The notes under the pieces are model-generated. The model was not told where the DNA came from and searched no databases. It saw only the letters and a program-made list of their open reading frames with translations. From contig JAJDUB010000051.1 in NCBI GenBank assembly GCA_022826885.1, forward strand, positions 16,926 to 80,925: a stretch of DNA of 64,000 nt, given 5' to 3'. The DNA is from Gammaproteobacteria bacterium. Lineage in GTDB: Bacteria > Pseudomonadota > Gammaproteobacteria > Eutrophobiales > Eutrophobiaceae. The stretch's first letter is position 1. Each line of letters opens with the position of its first letter. Made by a program: the position numbers and the translations under genes. Shown here piece after piece: positions 1 through 8,065 of this stretch.

Positions 1-2
1 AA

Positions 3-290
3 CCGTTTATCACGCACGGGTTGTTCAGGTATTGCCGGCACCCCGCCTATACCTGCGAAATGGGTATGTGGTACGTATTCTACCTGTTCGCGGTGGCCGC
101 AACGGGCCAGTGGGTCCACTGGACCGGTCTCGGCATCATTGCGCTCACCCTGGTGTTCTTCGGCTCAACCCGTCTCGCTGAATCTATCTCCCTGACCCGC
201 TACCCGTCGTACCGGGACTACCAGGCATCCACCCCGCGGCTCATTCCGTTCACCCGTATCGGTTGTATGATGCCGGGTACCAAGTCATAG
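3..290 (+). CDS. DUF1295 / steroid-reductase-like membrane protein, C-terminal part
   Basis: The reading frame is open to the left window edge, so only the last ~95 residues are present. The visible start (GLFRYCRHPAYTCEM) matches the conserved GLW-R-Y-S-R-H-P-N-Y-x-GE stretch of the DUF1295/isoprenylcysteine-methyltransferase-like fold, followed by two hydrophobic segments and a charged end with the usual Y-x-x-Y-x-x-Y-x-x-x-T/S-x-x-x-I-P pattern (YPSYRDYQASTPRLIPF). Members are integral membrane reductases or methyltransferases of lipids; the substrate cannot be told here. A TTG at 21 could be read as a start but falls inside the conserved motif, so truncation by the window is the better reading. 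Confidence 0.75.
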   Translation, partial: PFITHGLFRYCRHPAYTCEMGMWYVFYLFAVAATGQWVHWTGLGIIALTLVFFGSTRLAESISLTRYPSYRDYQASTPRLIPFTRIGCMMPGTKS

Positions 291-330
291 ATCATGTGTA
301 TTTTCCATTGATAAAAGTGGAGAAATTTAT

Positions 331-792
331 ATGAGTAAAACAAACAGTATATTGATTATGTTTATGGTAATTATCGGCAGCATGGCAACACCGCTATTTG
401 CTGATGAACCAGGTTCTGCAGAGTATCTCAATTCAGGCGAAGTATTCCCCGCCGGTATTCCCCTGTCCGAAGCAGTCCGGGTGGGCGACACACTTTACCT
501 GTCCGGACAGGTCGGCATAATGCCCGGCACAATGAAACTCGCGCCCGGCGGGCTGGAAGGAGAGACCCGGCAGACAATGGAGAATATAAAAACAAGTTTG
601 CAGGCACACGGCTATTCCATGAACGACCTCGTCAAGTGCCTGGTGATGCTGGCGGACGTGTCCCAATGGGCAACGTTCAACGAGATCTACAAAACCTATT
701 TTGACGAGCGCTATCCGGCCAGGAGCGCATTCGGCGCCAACGGACTCGCTCTGGGTGCACGGGTTGAAATTGAATGTATCGCTGTCCAATAA
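331..792 (+). CDS. Exported RidA/YjgF-family protein
   Basis: This is a 153-residue protein. Residues 1-24 form a clear signal peptide (short basic start, hydrophobic LIMFMVIIGSMATPLF, cleavage near FA-DE). The rest is a RidA domain with the family's LYLSGQVG strand and an R/E-rich C-terminal hexapeptide region (ARVEIECIAVQ). Cytosolic RidA hydrolyses reactive enamine/imine intermediates made by PLP enzymes and amino-acid oxidases; a periplasmic version would act on products made outside the cytoplasm. The start is supported by GGAG nine bases upstream. It overlaps the following transporter by 19 bp, suggesting co-expression. Confidence 0.85.
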   Translation: MSKTNSILIMFMVIIGSMATPLFADEPGSAEYLNSGEVFPAGIPLSEAVRVGDTLYLSGQVGIMPGTMKLAPGGLEGETRQTMENIKTSLQAHGYSMNDLVKCLVMLADVSQWATFNEIYKTYFDERYPARSAFGANGLALGARVEIECIAVQ

Positions 793-1916
793 AACTCCTG
801 CTCGCCATCGGCTTCGGCATGTTCCTGGGCGTGCTGAGCGCCAATTCAATACCGGTCATGCTCGGTGCTCTTATCGATGGCTTGGCCGTGAATGAAGCCG
901 AAGTCGGGGTCCTGGGAACGGTTGAATTGCTTGCCGTGGCGCTCGCGGCCCTGGCCGCGGCGCCACTGGCCGGGAAAGTGTCCAACAGGAGATTGGCCGT
1001 ATTCGGTTGTTTGCTCGCAATTACGGCGCAATTTCTCAGCGCGGCTGTGGACAGCCTGTACCTGCTGACCGGTTTGAGATTCATCGCCGGCGCCGGCCTC
1101 GGCCTGGCTTATGCGGCTGCAGCCATGGCTGCAGCGGCAACTGCGAACCCTGACCGGGTGCTGGGTTACAGTGTTACCGCCGGGTTGCTGGCGATGGTCG
1201 TCCTGCTTCCCGGCCTGGTCTCGGTGGTTGCGGCTGTTGGCTATAAGGGTGGATATGTTGCCCTGGGCGTACTGGTCATCTTGCTGGTGCCTGTGATGGG
1301 TTGGCTGGACCGGGGAAAAACGCGCCAGGCGCACCCGGGCACGGCGCCGGCGTTGCCGCGGCGGTCCCTGTGCGGACTGCTGCTGTGCATTGCCTTGTTC
1401 AATATCGGCTCCGGCGCCATCTGGAGTTTTTCCGAGCGCGTCGGTGTGCAGGCGGGCTTAACTGCCGAGGAGGCGGGTTTTATCATCGCCACAAGCGCCC
1501 TCAGCGGTGTGGTGGGGGCCCTGTTTGCCGGATGGCTGGGTGACAAGTGGGGGCGCAGGCGACCCGTTATTCTCGCCCTGGTGCTGGCGGGATCGGGGTA
1601 TATACTCCTGGGAGAAGCGGCGAACAACGCGGGCTATATCGCCGGTATACACATTTACATGGGCACCTACATGTTCCTGTTCCCCCTGATGATCGGCGCC
1701 GGCGCGGTCATGGACGCCGGCGGCCGCGCCGCCACACTGGCCGCGGGAACCATCTCGCTGACCTTTGCCCTGGGCCCGGCCTGCGGCGGTTATGTTGCAA
1801 CCTGGTTCTCCTACGCGGTCATAGGCTGGTTTTCCTGCGTCCTGTGCCTGCTGGCCGCGTTGGCATTTATGTTGGTCAGGCCGGCAGACGGATACCGTTT
1901 AAATACCAGCGGATAA
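774..1916 (+). CDS. MFS transporter, substrate unknown
   Basis: This is a 380-residue protein with about twelve hydrophobic segments and the MFS loop motif after helix 2 (LAGKVSNRRLA) and again in the second half (AGWLGDKWGRRRPV). This places it in the major facilitator superfamily of the inner membrane. The substrate is not evident. It begins within the end of the exported RidA gene, so the two are probably one transcription unit. Its last 41 bp overlap the convergent GbcA-like gene. The ATG at 774 is the first in frame; no strong ribosome site is visible, consistent with translational coupling. Confidence 0.8.
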   Translation: MYRCPIKLLLAIGFGMFLGVLSANSIPVMLGALIDGLAVNEAEVGVLGTVELLAVALAALAAAPLAGKVSNRRLAVFGCLLAITAQFLSAAVDSLYLLTGLRFIAGAGLGLAYAAAAMAAAATANPDRVLGYSVTAGLLAMVVLLPGLVSVVAAVGYKGGYVALGVLVILLVPVMGWLDRGKTRQAHPGTAPALPRRSLCGLLLCIALFNIGSGAIWSFSERVGVQAGLTAEEAGFIIATSALSGVVGALFAGWLGDKWGRRRPVILALVLAGSGYILLGEAANNAGYIAGIHIYMGTYMFLFPLMIGAGAVMDAGGRAATLAAGTISLTFALGPACGGYVATWFSYAVIGWFSCVLCLLAALAFMLVRPADGYRLNTSG

Positions 1917-3129
1917 AAGTAGCAACCTTTGCCTCATGCATGGAATAGGGTCCGGGCCGGTAGCGGCTTGACATGATCCCGGCGTTATTGTCCTCGGTGA
2001 TCTTCTTGTCCTGTTTTGTTGTCACGTCCCAGACCCAGACCAGGTTTTCCGGGTCGTAATCCACGCCTTCTTCGGCGTCACTGCGCACCAGCCAACTGAA
2101 CTGCACGTCGGTATTGACCGCATCACGCGGGGTGAAGCGCACCATCAATGCAAAATCGTTGAACGCAAGGACGTAATTGGTCGGGTTGAATACGAAAGCG
2201 GTTTCACCGCGGTCGTATTCCCTGAATTTCCCCATCAGTTTTTTGCAGCCTGGTTTGCCGTCCCGGGTCTCCGAGGCAAAATTCCTGTCATTGATAGGGA
2301 CCCTGGAGAGTTGCGCTAGGTCCAGGGAATGCTCATCCCGCTCGACTTCAGGCACGGGATGACCCATCGCCAGGGTTTTTTCCGTCCATTCGTCCAGTAT
2401 GGGCTGGTATTTCTCCATGGCTTCCTCCGGACCTGAACCCGGGCCCGCTCCCAGCGCCAGTAACTGGTCCGGGGGATGGACGCTGCAATATTCCGGGTGC
2501 GACGGGGCGCAGTGGTAGCATTCGAGGAAGTTTTCCACCACGAGTTTCCAGTTGCAGTGGTTCGGGTAATCGCGTTTGACCGCGATCTTCGCGTCCCTGA
2601 AGCCATGAAAATCCATCATTTCATCAAAGGGTGCATACTCCTCGGCAAAATCGGGCGGAGAATCCTCGGACAGGCACACGAAGATAAAGCCGTGATAGAC
2701 GGTGATATGGCACTTGTGCAGGTTATGTTGACTCCTGTCAAATCCGGCCGGCATCAAGTGCGGCGGACGCAGTTCGCCGTCCAGGTTATAGGTCCAGGCG
2801 TGGTAAGGGCAGGTGAGCAGTCTTTTGTTGCCTTGCTGTTCCAGGCACACACGGGAGCCGCGGTGCCGGCATACGTTAAAGAAGGCGTTAATCCTGGCGT
2901 CCGACTCGCGGATGATAATGATGGACTCGTTGCCGATGTTGAACAGGAAATAGTCGCCCTTGTCCGGTATGCGGGATTCATGGTCGACCAGCAACCATCT
3001 GCGGGACAGCAGGCGCTCCATGTCACGTTCGAATACGTCCGGCGACCGGTAAAACGGCTGTTCCAGGGAGTAACCCTCCCTGTAGTCTGCGACCATTCGG
3101 TCAATATCTGTCTTGATCACCGCGTTCAT
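1876..3129 (-). CDS. GbcA-like Rieske non-heme iron oxygenase (glycine betaine demethylase type)
   Basis: This 417-residue ring-hydroxylating-oxygenase-type alpha subunit has a Rieske centre at C87/H89 (CRHRG) and C107/H110 (CPYHAW). The mononuclear iron site lies in the NWKLVVENFLECYHCAPSH segment, with H206 and H211 as likely ligands. The form ENFLECYHCxxxH is typical of the GbcA/carnitine-oxygenase branch that hydroxylates N-methyl groups and releases formaldehyde. GbcA works with a flavodoxin-like reductase, GbcB, which is not in this window. Surrounding dimethylglycine and sarcosine genes favour glycine betaine as substrate, but carnitine, stachydrine or another betaine remains possible. 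GGAG lies upstream of the ATG. The 3' end overlaps the convergent MFS gene. Confidence 0.75.
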   Translation of the reverse strand: MNAVIKTDIDRMVADYREGYSLEQPFYRSPDVFERDMERLLSRRWLLVDHESRIPDKGDYFLFNIGNESIIIIRESDARINAFFNVCRHRGSRVCLEQQGNKRLLTCPYHAWTYNLDGELRPPHLMPAGFDRSQHNLHKCHITVYHGFIFVCLSEDSPPDFAEEYAPFDEMMDFHGFRDAKIAVKRDYPNHCNWKLVVENFLECYHCAPSHPEYCSVHPPDQLLALGAGPGSGPEEAMEKYQPILDEWTEKTLAMGHPVPEVERDEHSLDLAQLSRVPINDRNFASETRDGKPGCKKLMGKFREYDRGETAFVFNPTNYVLAFNDFALMVRFTPRDAVNTDVQFSWLVRSDAEEGVDYDPENLVWVWDVTTKQDKKITEDNNAGIMSSRYRPGPYSMHEAKVATFIRWYLNGIRLPA

Positions 3130-3294
3130 ACCTGTTTCATCTCCGGATCTTCGTTAAGGAAAAATTCTCTAACGGGAAACCAGTATTGTCAATCCACGAG
3201 TGTGGCTGTATTCTTCAGGGGAGAATATATAACGCATGCAAACCTGCCCATGACAGCGGTAACAGCACCGGCAGGCATTATACGGAGTCACACA

Positions 3295-4635
3295 ATGAAC
3301 GATATGTCAGCGCCGGTTGGCGGGAATATCCTGAACCTTGAACCCTACTGGTTGCCTTATACCGCGAACCGGGCCTTCAAGAACGACCCGCGCATCATCG
3401 AGTCTGCGCAGGGGTTTTATTACCGCACCCGGGATGGGCGGACTGTCCTGGATTCCTTTTCAGGGTTGTGGAGCACCGGTCTGGGACATTGCCATCCTAA
3501 AATCGTCAAGGCGGTACAGGACCAGGTCGCCAGGCTGGATTATGCCGCGGCCTTCCAGGTGGGCCATACCGGGGCGTTCGAGCTGGCCGAAAAGGTAACC
3601 GATTTCGCGCCGGATGGGTTTGACCACGTGTTCTTCACCAATTCAGGCTCGGAGGCCGTCGATACCGCGTTGAAGATCGCGCTGGGCTGGCACCGGGTTC
3701 GAGGCGATGGTACGCGGATCAAACTTATCGGGCGGGAGAGGGGCTATCACGGCGTAAATTTTGGCGGCATGTCGGTAGGCGGTATTCCGGGAAACCGCAA
3801 GATGTTCGGCAATGCCATGCTGCCGAACGTGGATCATCTGCCCCATACCCTTGACCTGGAACATAACGCCTTCAACAGGGGCCAACCCGGGTGGGGCCTG
3901 CACCTGGCTGATGAACTGGAACGGATTGTTGCATTACATAACGCGGAGAATATTGCAGCAGTGATTGTTGAACCGGTTGCCGGTTCCGCCGGGGTGCTGG
4001 TGCCGCCCAAGGGCTACCTGGAACGCCTGCGGGAAATCTGCACCCGGCACGGTATCCTGTTAATCTTCGATGAGGTGATCACTGCGTTTCAGCGCATCGG
4101 CACGCCATTCGGCTGTCAGAGGTTCGGCGTGATGCCCGACATCATCACCACGGCCAAGGGCATCACAAACGGGGTGATCCCCATGGGCGCGGTGCTGGTC
4201 AGTGATGCCATCTACCAGAGCTTTATGAGCGGCCCTGAACACGCCATCGAGTTTTTCCACGGTTATACCTATTCCGGACACCCGGTGGCCGCCGCTGCCG
4301 GCCTGGCCGCGCTGGACAGTTATGTTGAGGAAGACATCGGCTCAAGGGTCGCTGAACTGGAGCCCTTGTTTGAAGATGCGATCCATGCCTTGCGGGATGC
4401 CCCGCACGTGATCGACATCCGCAATTTCGGGTTGATGGGCGCCATCGAGATGGCCCCGCGTCCCGGCGCGCCGGGCGCCCGGGGCATGGAGGCCCACGTG
4501 AAGTGTTTCGAACAGGGCCTGATGGTGCGCCATAGTATGGATACGCTCGCGTTCTCGCCTTTTTTGACGTTCACGCCGGAGCTGCTTGAGCAGACCTTTG
4601 GTACGGTGCGTAAGGTGCTTGGTACGATTGATTGA
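3295..4635 (+). CDS. Class III omega-aminotransferase (beta-alanine/omega-amino acid:pyruvate type)
   Basis: This is a 446-residue PLP-dependent enzyme. It shows the FTNSGSEAVDTALK cofactor-phosphate region, the IFDEVIT motif and the Schiff-base lysine K288 in TTAKGITNG. The N-terminal pattern (PYTANRAFKNDPRII ... LDSFSGLW) is that of beta-alanine/omega-amino acid:pyruvate transaminases. I chose ATG 3295 because GGAG precedes it by eight bases and the conserved start follows; the open frame runs much further upstream but is antisense to the Rieske gene. It faces a spermidine-dehydrogenase-like gene, so the amino donor may be a polyamine breakdown product such as an aminoaldehyde or diamine. 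That is an inference. Confidence 0.85.
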   Translation: MNDMSAPVGGNILNLEPYWLPYTANRAFKNDPRIIESAQGFYYRTRDGRTVLDSFSGLWSTGLGHCHPKIVKAVQDQVARLDYAAAFQVGHTGAFELAEKVTDFAPDGFDHVFFTNSGSEAVDTALKIALGWHRVRGDGTRIKLIGRERGYHGVNFGGMSVGGIPGNRKMFGNAMLPNVDHLPHTLDLEHNAFNRGQPGWGLHLADELERIVALHNAENIAAVIVEPVAGSAGVLVPPKGYLERLREICTRHGILLIFDEVITAFQRIGTPFGCQRFGVMPDIITTAKGITNGVIPMGAVLVSDAIYQSFMSGPEHAIEFFHGYTYSGHPVAAAAGLAALDSYVEEDIGSRVAELEPLFEDAIHALRDAPHVIDIRNFGLMGAIEMAPRPGAPGARGMEAHVKCFEQGLMVRHSMDTLAFSPFLTFTPELLEQTFGTVRKVLGTID

Positions 4636-4647
4636 AGCCGTAATTGT

Positions 4648-4690
4648 GGGGTCAGAGTAAAAATTCTGGCGAATTTCTTACTCTGACCCC
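4648..4690. repeat. 43-bp REP-like palindrome, copy 1
   Basis: Arms GGGGTCAGAGTAA and TTACTCTGACCCC flank a short centre. The sequence is identical to the copy at 48089. It lies between two convergent genes, where it could also serve as a bidirectional terminator. Confidence 0.9.
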
Positions 4691-4705
4691 GAAGGGTACT
4701 AACTC

Positions 4706-6655
4706 CTAACCCAGGGCCTGCTCGGCTGCGCGTGCTCCTTCTTCCGCGGCTGTGCCCCAGAGTTGGGCGCCGGTGAGTTCGGAATGGCCGAATGAAATGC
4801 GGCCGTGCGGTTCGCGGATCACGTCGCTGGCTGACGGTTCGCCGTGTTTGCCGTAGTAAAAACCGGGGGGCGACACCACGTAGGCGTGTCCCCAGCGATT
4901 TGAGACGATGCCGGCGATATCGCGTTTGGCATCGAAGCCGTATTCTGAAAACATCTTCGTGAACTGTTCCCGCACACCCCGTTCCACGTCGGCATAGGAC
5001 AGCGCGAACAACTGCATGCGGGCAGTAGTCGCCTGCTGCGGCATGGGTATCCCGGGGTTACAGAACGAGTTGTACATGGTCAGCACCGTGGGTTTATTCG
5101 GGTCCAGGGGCATCGGTTCGTTGCCGTCGATGATCATCTGCCGGCGCAGGCTGAAGAACCAGCCGTAGCCTTCGAACCAGCGCACTGCAGTCGCGCCCAG
5201 TTTCTCCAGGAACTTCCAGTTGCGTAGCGCCACATTGACGGTGTGCATGGGCGCATGGTGGAACGTGGCCATGGCTTCCTGGTATTCTGGCGGCAGGTCC
5301 TTGCACACCAGCCGGTTCACCCACTGGCCGCTGGCCATGACGACTTTTTTCGCCTTGACCTTGTGTAGCTTGCCGCCCTTGTAATAGATGACGGATACGC
5401 TCTTTGCCGAATTCGGGGAACCGTCGTGCATCACGCCGGCCACGGTGGCGGACAGGCGCATGCGCGTCGGTTGTCCTGCCTTGTCCAGTTCCTTCCAGTT
5501 AATGCCGTTGAACAGCACTGCCGACAGGGAGTTATCCCCTTCGATGGCTCCGGGGATCATGGCCTTGACGAAGTGTCTGGCAATACCGGTGTTGCCGCCG
5601 GGGAAACTGGCCAGGTATACGTAATCCGAAGGGTCTTCCAGGCCGGCATGGCGCTTGTAGGTAATCACGCCGGGCTGGACGAACTCGTAGGCCGAATACG
5701 CGGAAATGGCGTCCGCGCCAAGTCCGCACCCCATGGCCGCGGTCTGCGGATTCAGGTAAGGCGTCACGTCTTTTGAGACGCCTACGTAGCGGGTCAGAAA
5801 CTCCTCGTAGGTCATGGTGTCCAGCCAGTGGTGCCAGTCCTCCTTCCGGTACGGTACATCCTTGTAAAGCTCCATCTGCAGCAGCTCGCGCTTCAAGTTG
5901 TCCGCAATCGGCGCGTCCCTGAAACCGCTGTTCCAGGGGTTCAGCACCATGCCATGGTTTTCGTAGTAGTGAGCCAGGTCCGCGTGTTCCCAGGCGATGT
6001 GCATGGGGCTGTAGACGTCCCTGGGAATATTCAGGTCTTTTTCCAGGTTTCTGGCAGCCTGGTATTTAAACTCCTGCGGCAATCCCAGCTTGTCCCAGTA
6101 GTCATGGTGCCAGCCGATGGGCTTGGTGCGGTTGGGCGGGAATACGCTGCCGTTAGAGCCCTGGGGCGCCCACAGGTGGACGCCGTCCACTTCAAATTCG
6201 TTCTGTTTGGCCTCGCCCCCGAACATGGCATGGTTGTCCATGATCAGCACCGAGGCGTCCGGCCGGTCCTCGTGGAACCGGTACGCGGCCGCAAGTCCGG
6301 CAAAACCGCCGCCCACTACCACCAGGTCATAGACTTCGCCTGAATCAACGGCGTCCTTGAAGGCTTTTTCGAATGTGCCGTTGCGGATGCCGTGGCCGTC
6401 GTTGATCACTTCATGGGTGTTGCCGTTGGCGGTGCTGTAATCGCCTATGCCGCCGGGACCGGTCCACTCCGGACCCACGCCGGTCAGAGGAACCGCAAGG
6501 GTCTGGGCGTTCGCGCTGCGCACCAGGGCCGGGGCATTGGCATACAGCAACCCGGCGCCGGCGCCGATCAATGTGCTGCCGATAAAATCACGGCGGGTGA
6601 TATCTGCGTCGAAGCCCAGCAGCCTGTCTTCGCGGGTGTTATTCATTTTTGTCAT
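4706..6655 (-). CDS. Tat-exported FAD-dependent oxidoreductase, spermidine-dehydrogenase-like
   Basis: This is a 649-residue protein. A twin-arginine signal (ITRRDFIGSTLIGAG) near residue 20 indicates export of a folded, cofactor-loaded enzyme. A dinucleotide-binding motif (DLVVVGGGFAGLAAA) follows, then MDNHAMFGGEAKQNEF and SFPGGNTGIARHFVKAMIPGA. These resemble the ILDNHDDFGGHAKRNEF-like and FPDGN-x-x-IARLLVR-like segments of SpdH-type spermidine dehydrogenases. Such enzymes oxidise spermidine at a secondary amine. Start ATG 6655 is preceded by AGGGGGAAC; an in-frame ATG 14 codons upstream lacks a ribosome site. It lies 67 bp after the AraC-type regulator, likely in one operon. Substrate assignment is tentative. 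Confidence 0.7.
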   Translation of the reverse strand: MTKMNNTREDRLLGFDADITRRDFIGSTLIGAGAGLLYANAPALVRSANAQTLAVPLTGVGPEWTGPGGIGDYSTANGNTHEVINDGHGIRNGTFEKAFKDAVDSGEVYDLVVVGGGFAGLAAAYRFHEDRPDASVLIMDNHAMFGGEAKQNEFEVDGVHLWAPQGSNGSVFPPNRTKPIGWHHDYWDKLGLPQEFKYQAARNLEKDLNIPRDVYSPMHIAWEHADLAHYYENHGMVLNPWNSGFRDAPIADNLKRELLQMELYKDVPYRKEDWHHWLDTMTYEEFLTRYVGVSKDVTPYLNPQTAAMGCGLGADAISAYSAYEFVQPGVITYKRHAGLEDPSDYVYLASFPGGNTGIARHFVKAMIPGAIEGDNSLSAVLFNGINWKELDKAGQPTRMRLSATVAGVMHDGSPNSAKSVSVIYYKGGKLHKVKAKKVVMASGQWVNRLVCKDLPPEYQEAMATFHHAPMHTVNVALRNWKFLEKLGATAVRWFEGYGWFFSLRRQMIIDGNEPMPLDPNKPTVLTMYNSFCNPGIPMPQQATTARMQLFALSYADVERGVREQFTKMFSEYGFDAKRDIAGIVSNRWGHAYVVSPPGFYYGKHGEPSASDVIREPHGRISFGHSELTGAQLWGTAAEEGARAAEQALG

Positions 6656-6722
6656 ATAGTTCCCCCTGGAACCGGAGAGATTATCTGCTCGATCCATAGT
6701 TTACCACGTTAGGCCCTAAGCC

Positions 6723-7697
6723 TTAACCCTGCATCTTTTCCCGGTACGCGCCGGGAGACAGTTGATATTCCTGCTTGAAGCGCTTGTTGAAATGAGCGGT
6801 GTCCTGGAACCCCCAGTAGAAAGCGATGTCGGAGATCTTCCTGTTTTTCATGTGCGGGTTGGACAGGTCCCGCGCGCAGAGGTCCAGGCGCTGGTGAAAA
6901 ATATACCGGTTGACCGTATCCGCGTCCTCGTTGGCATTGAACAACCAGTGCAGGTAACGGGAGGACATGCCGCCGGCCTTGGCGATCATGACGGGGGACA
7001 GGTCGGGGTTGCGGATGTTGGCCTTGATGTATTCCTTGATATGGTGCAACTGGGTGACGCGCAGGGGCGTCGGATCATGCACGTTTCCCATTTCCAGGGC
7101 ATTGATAAGCACGCCGATGGTTGCGTCAATCAATGCATAGTTGTCCTTGCAGCCCCCGTCGAAAACCGATTCGCGCAGTGATTTGACGTAATTGGTCAGC
7201 AGCAGGCCGCTGTTCGATTGCCCGTCCAGCGAGTGGCGGATGGAAAACCAGGACCGGGGCAGCCAGGACTGGAAGCGCGGCAGCGGCATCATTATGGAAA
7301 TCTTGTGCAGCCGGTCCGTGACCTGGAAAGTCATTGGCCGGGTGCTGTCCCAGACCAGGAGATCGCCGGGCTTCAGGAGAATGTCCTCACCGTCGAAGTT
7401 GATATATTCCCGGCCCTCGAGTACGGCCTGTATGGTCAGGGTCTCAAGGCCGTCGGCCCGGATACTGGCGCGGGTTCGGGTTGCGCCGCAGGGATCACAG
7501 GTGCATTCGATGACCTTCAGGATCGAATCATCGTAATGCTTGACGCTACTGAAAAAGTCGGGAGCCACCGGCCGATCCATTTCCCAGCGCCCGTATGCCT
7601 CATTGAGGACACTGGCCCAGGCGTCGAACCGGTCACCCTTCGCCAGGCTTTCCGTGGACCAGGTACCGATGTGCGATTGTGATAAATTATCTGCCAT
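6723..7697 (-). CDS. AraC-family transcriptional regulator
   Basis: This is a 324-residue protein. An N-terminal AraC-binding-like sensory half of the FeaR/NahR type is followed by a C-terminal double helix-turn-helix (about residues 225-320) with the family's IAFYWGFQDTAHFNKRFKQEYQLSPGAYR block. It is upstream of and co-directional with the spermidine-dehydrogenase-like gene and divergent from the TonB receptor, so it could control either or both. ATG 7697 is preceded by GGGAG; the longer frame upstream has no ribosome site. Confidence 0.85.
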   Translation of the reverse strand: MADNLSQSHIGTWSTESLAKGDRFDAWASVLNEAYGRWEMDRPVAPDFFSSVKHYDDSILKVIECTCDPCGATRTRASIRADGLETLTIQAVLEGREYINFDGEDILLKPGDLLVWDSTRPMTFQVTDRLHKISIMMPLPRFQSWLPRSWFSIRHSLDGQSNSGLLLTNYVKSLRESVFDGGCKDNYALIDATIGVLINALEMGNVHDPTPLRVTQLHHIKEYIKANIRNPDLSPVMIAKAGGMSSRYLHWLFNANEDADTVNRYIFHQRLDLCARDLSNPHMKNRKISDIAFYWGFQDTAHFNKRFKQEYQLSPGAYREKMQG

Positions 7698-8065
7698 TGC
7701 TCCCGCCGCAAGCCTGCCCGGCCGGTGTGCCGGATTGCCGCACCCACCGGTACGGCCGGCGGGCGTGTATTTTTTTAACAACACGGATCAGGTGATGTTG
7801 ACAAAACATTGAAGTACCTTCAAATAGCCATCGTAAATACCGATCTATACAAGTTTAGCCGGTTTTCGCTCAAATCCAAGTAAAATTGCACGGAAGTCAA
7901 GGATTTAACCGGGAACAATTCCCGGATCCCGCCTCTTGCACGGTGGTTGCACGTTCAGACAGCTACAGTTTCGCCGGGGAACAAGCCGGTTTCGATGTTA
8001 TCCGGTACATTTCCATGACTAAAATACAACAAAGATTTTCGAATATCCGATAAGGGGGCAAGTAA
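7698..8065. promoter_or_regulatory. 368-bp divergent regulatory region with repeated TTGCACG and a hairpin
   Basis: No gene is visible here. Three direct copies of TTGCACG start at 7886, 7936 and 7947; the last two are 11 bp apart, one helical turn, as is common for AraC-type sites. A perfect inverted repeat (CCGGGAA-CAA-TTCCCGG) lies at 7909-7925 between them. TTGACA at 7798 could be a -35 box but no good -10 follows. The TonB receptor start at 8066 is preceded by AAGGGGG. Confidence 0.4.

Noticed and set aside
3186..3230. A TGTCG-type repeat upstream of the GbcA-like gene
   Set aside because: TGTCA at 3187 has no partner at 21 bp, so I do not count it as a regulon site.
2476..3294. N-terminal extension of the aminotransferase frame by 273 codons
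   Set aside because: The extension is antisense to the Rieske oxygenase; the ribosome site and family start are at 3295.
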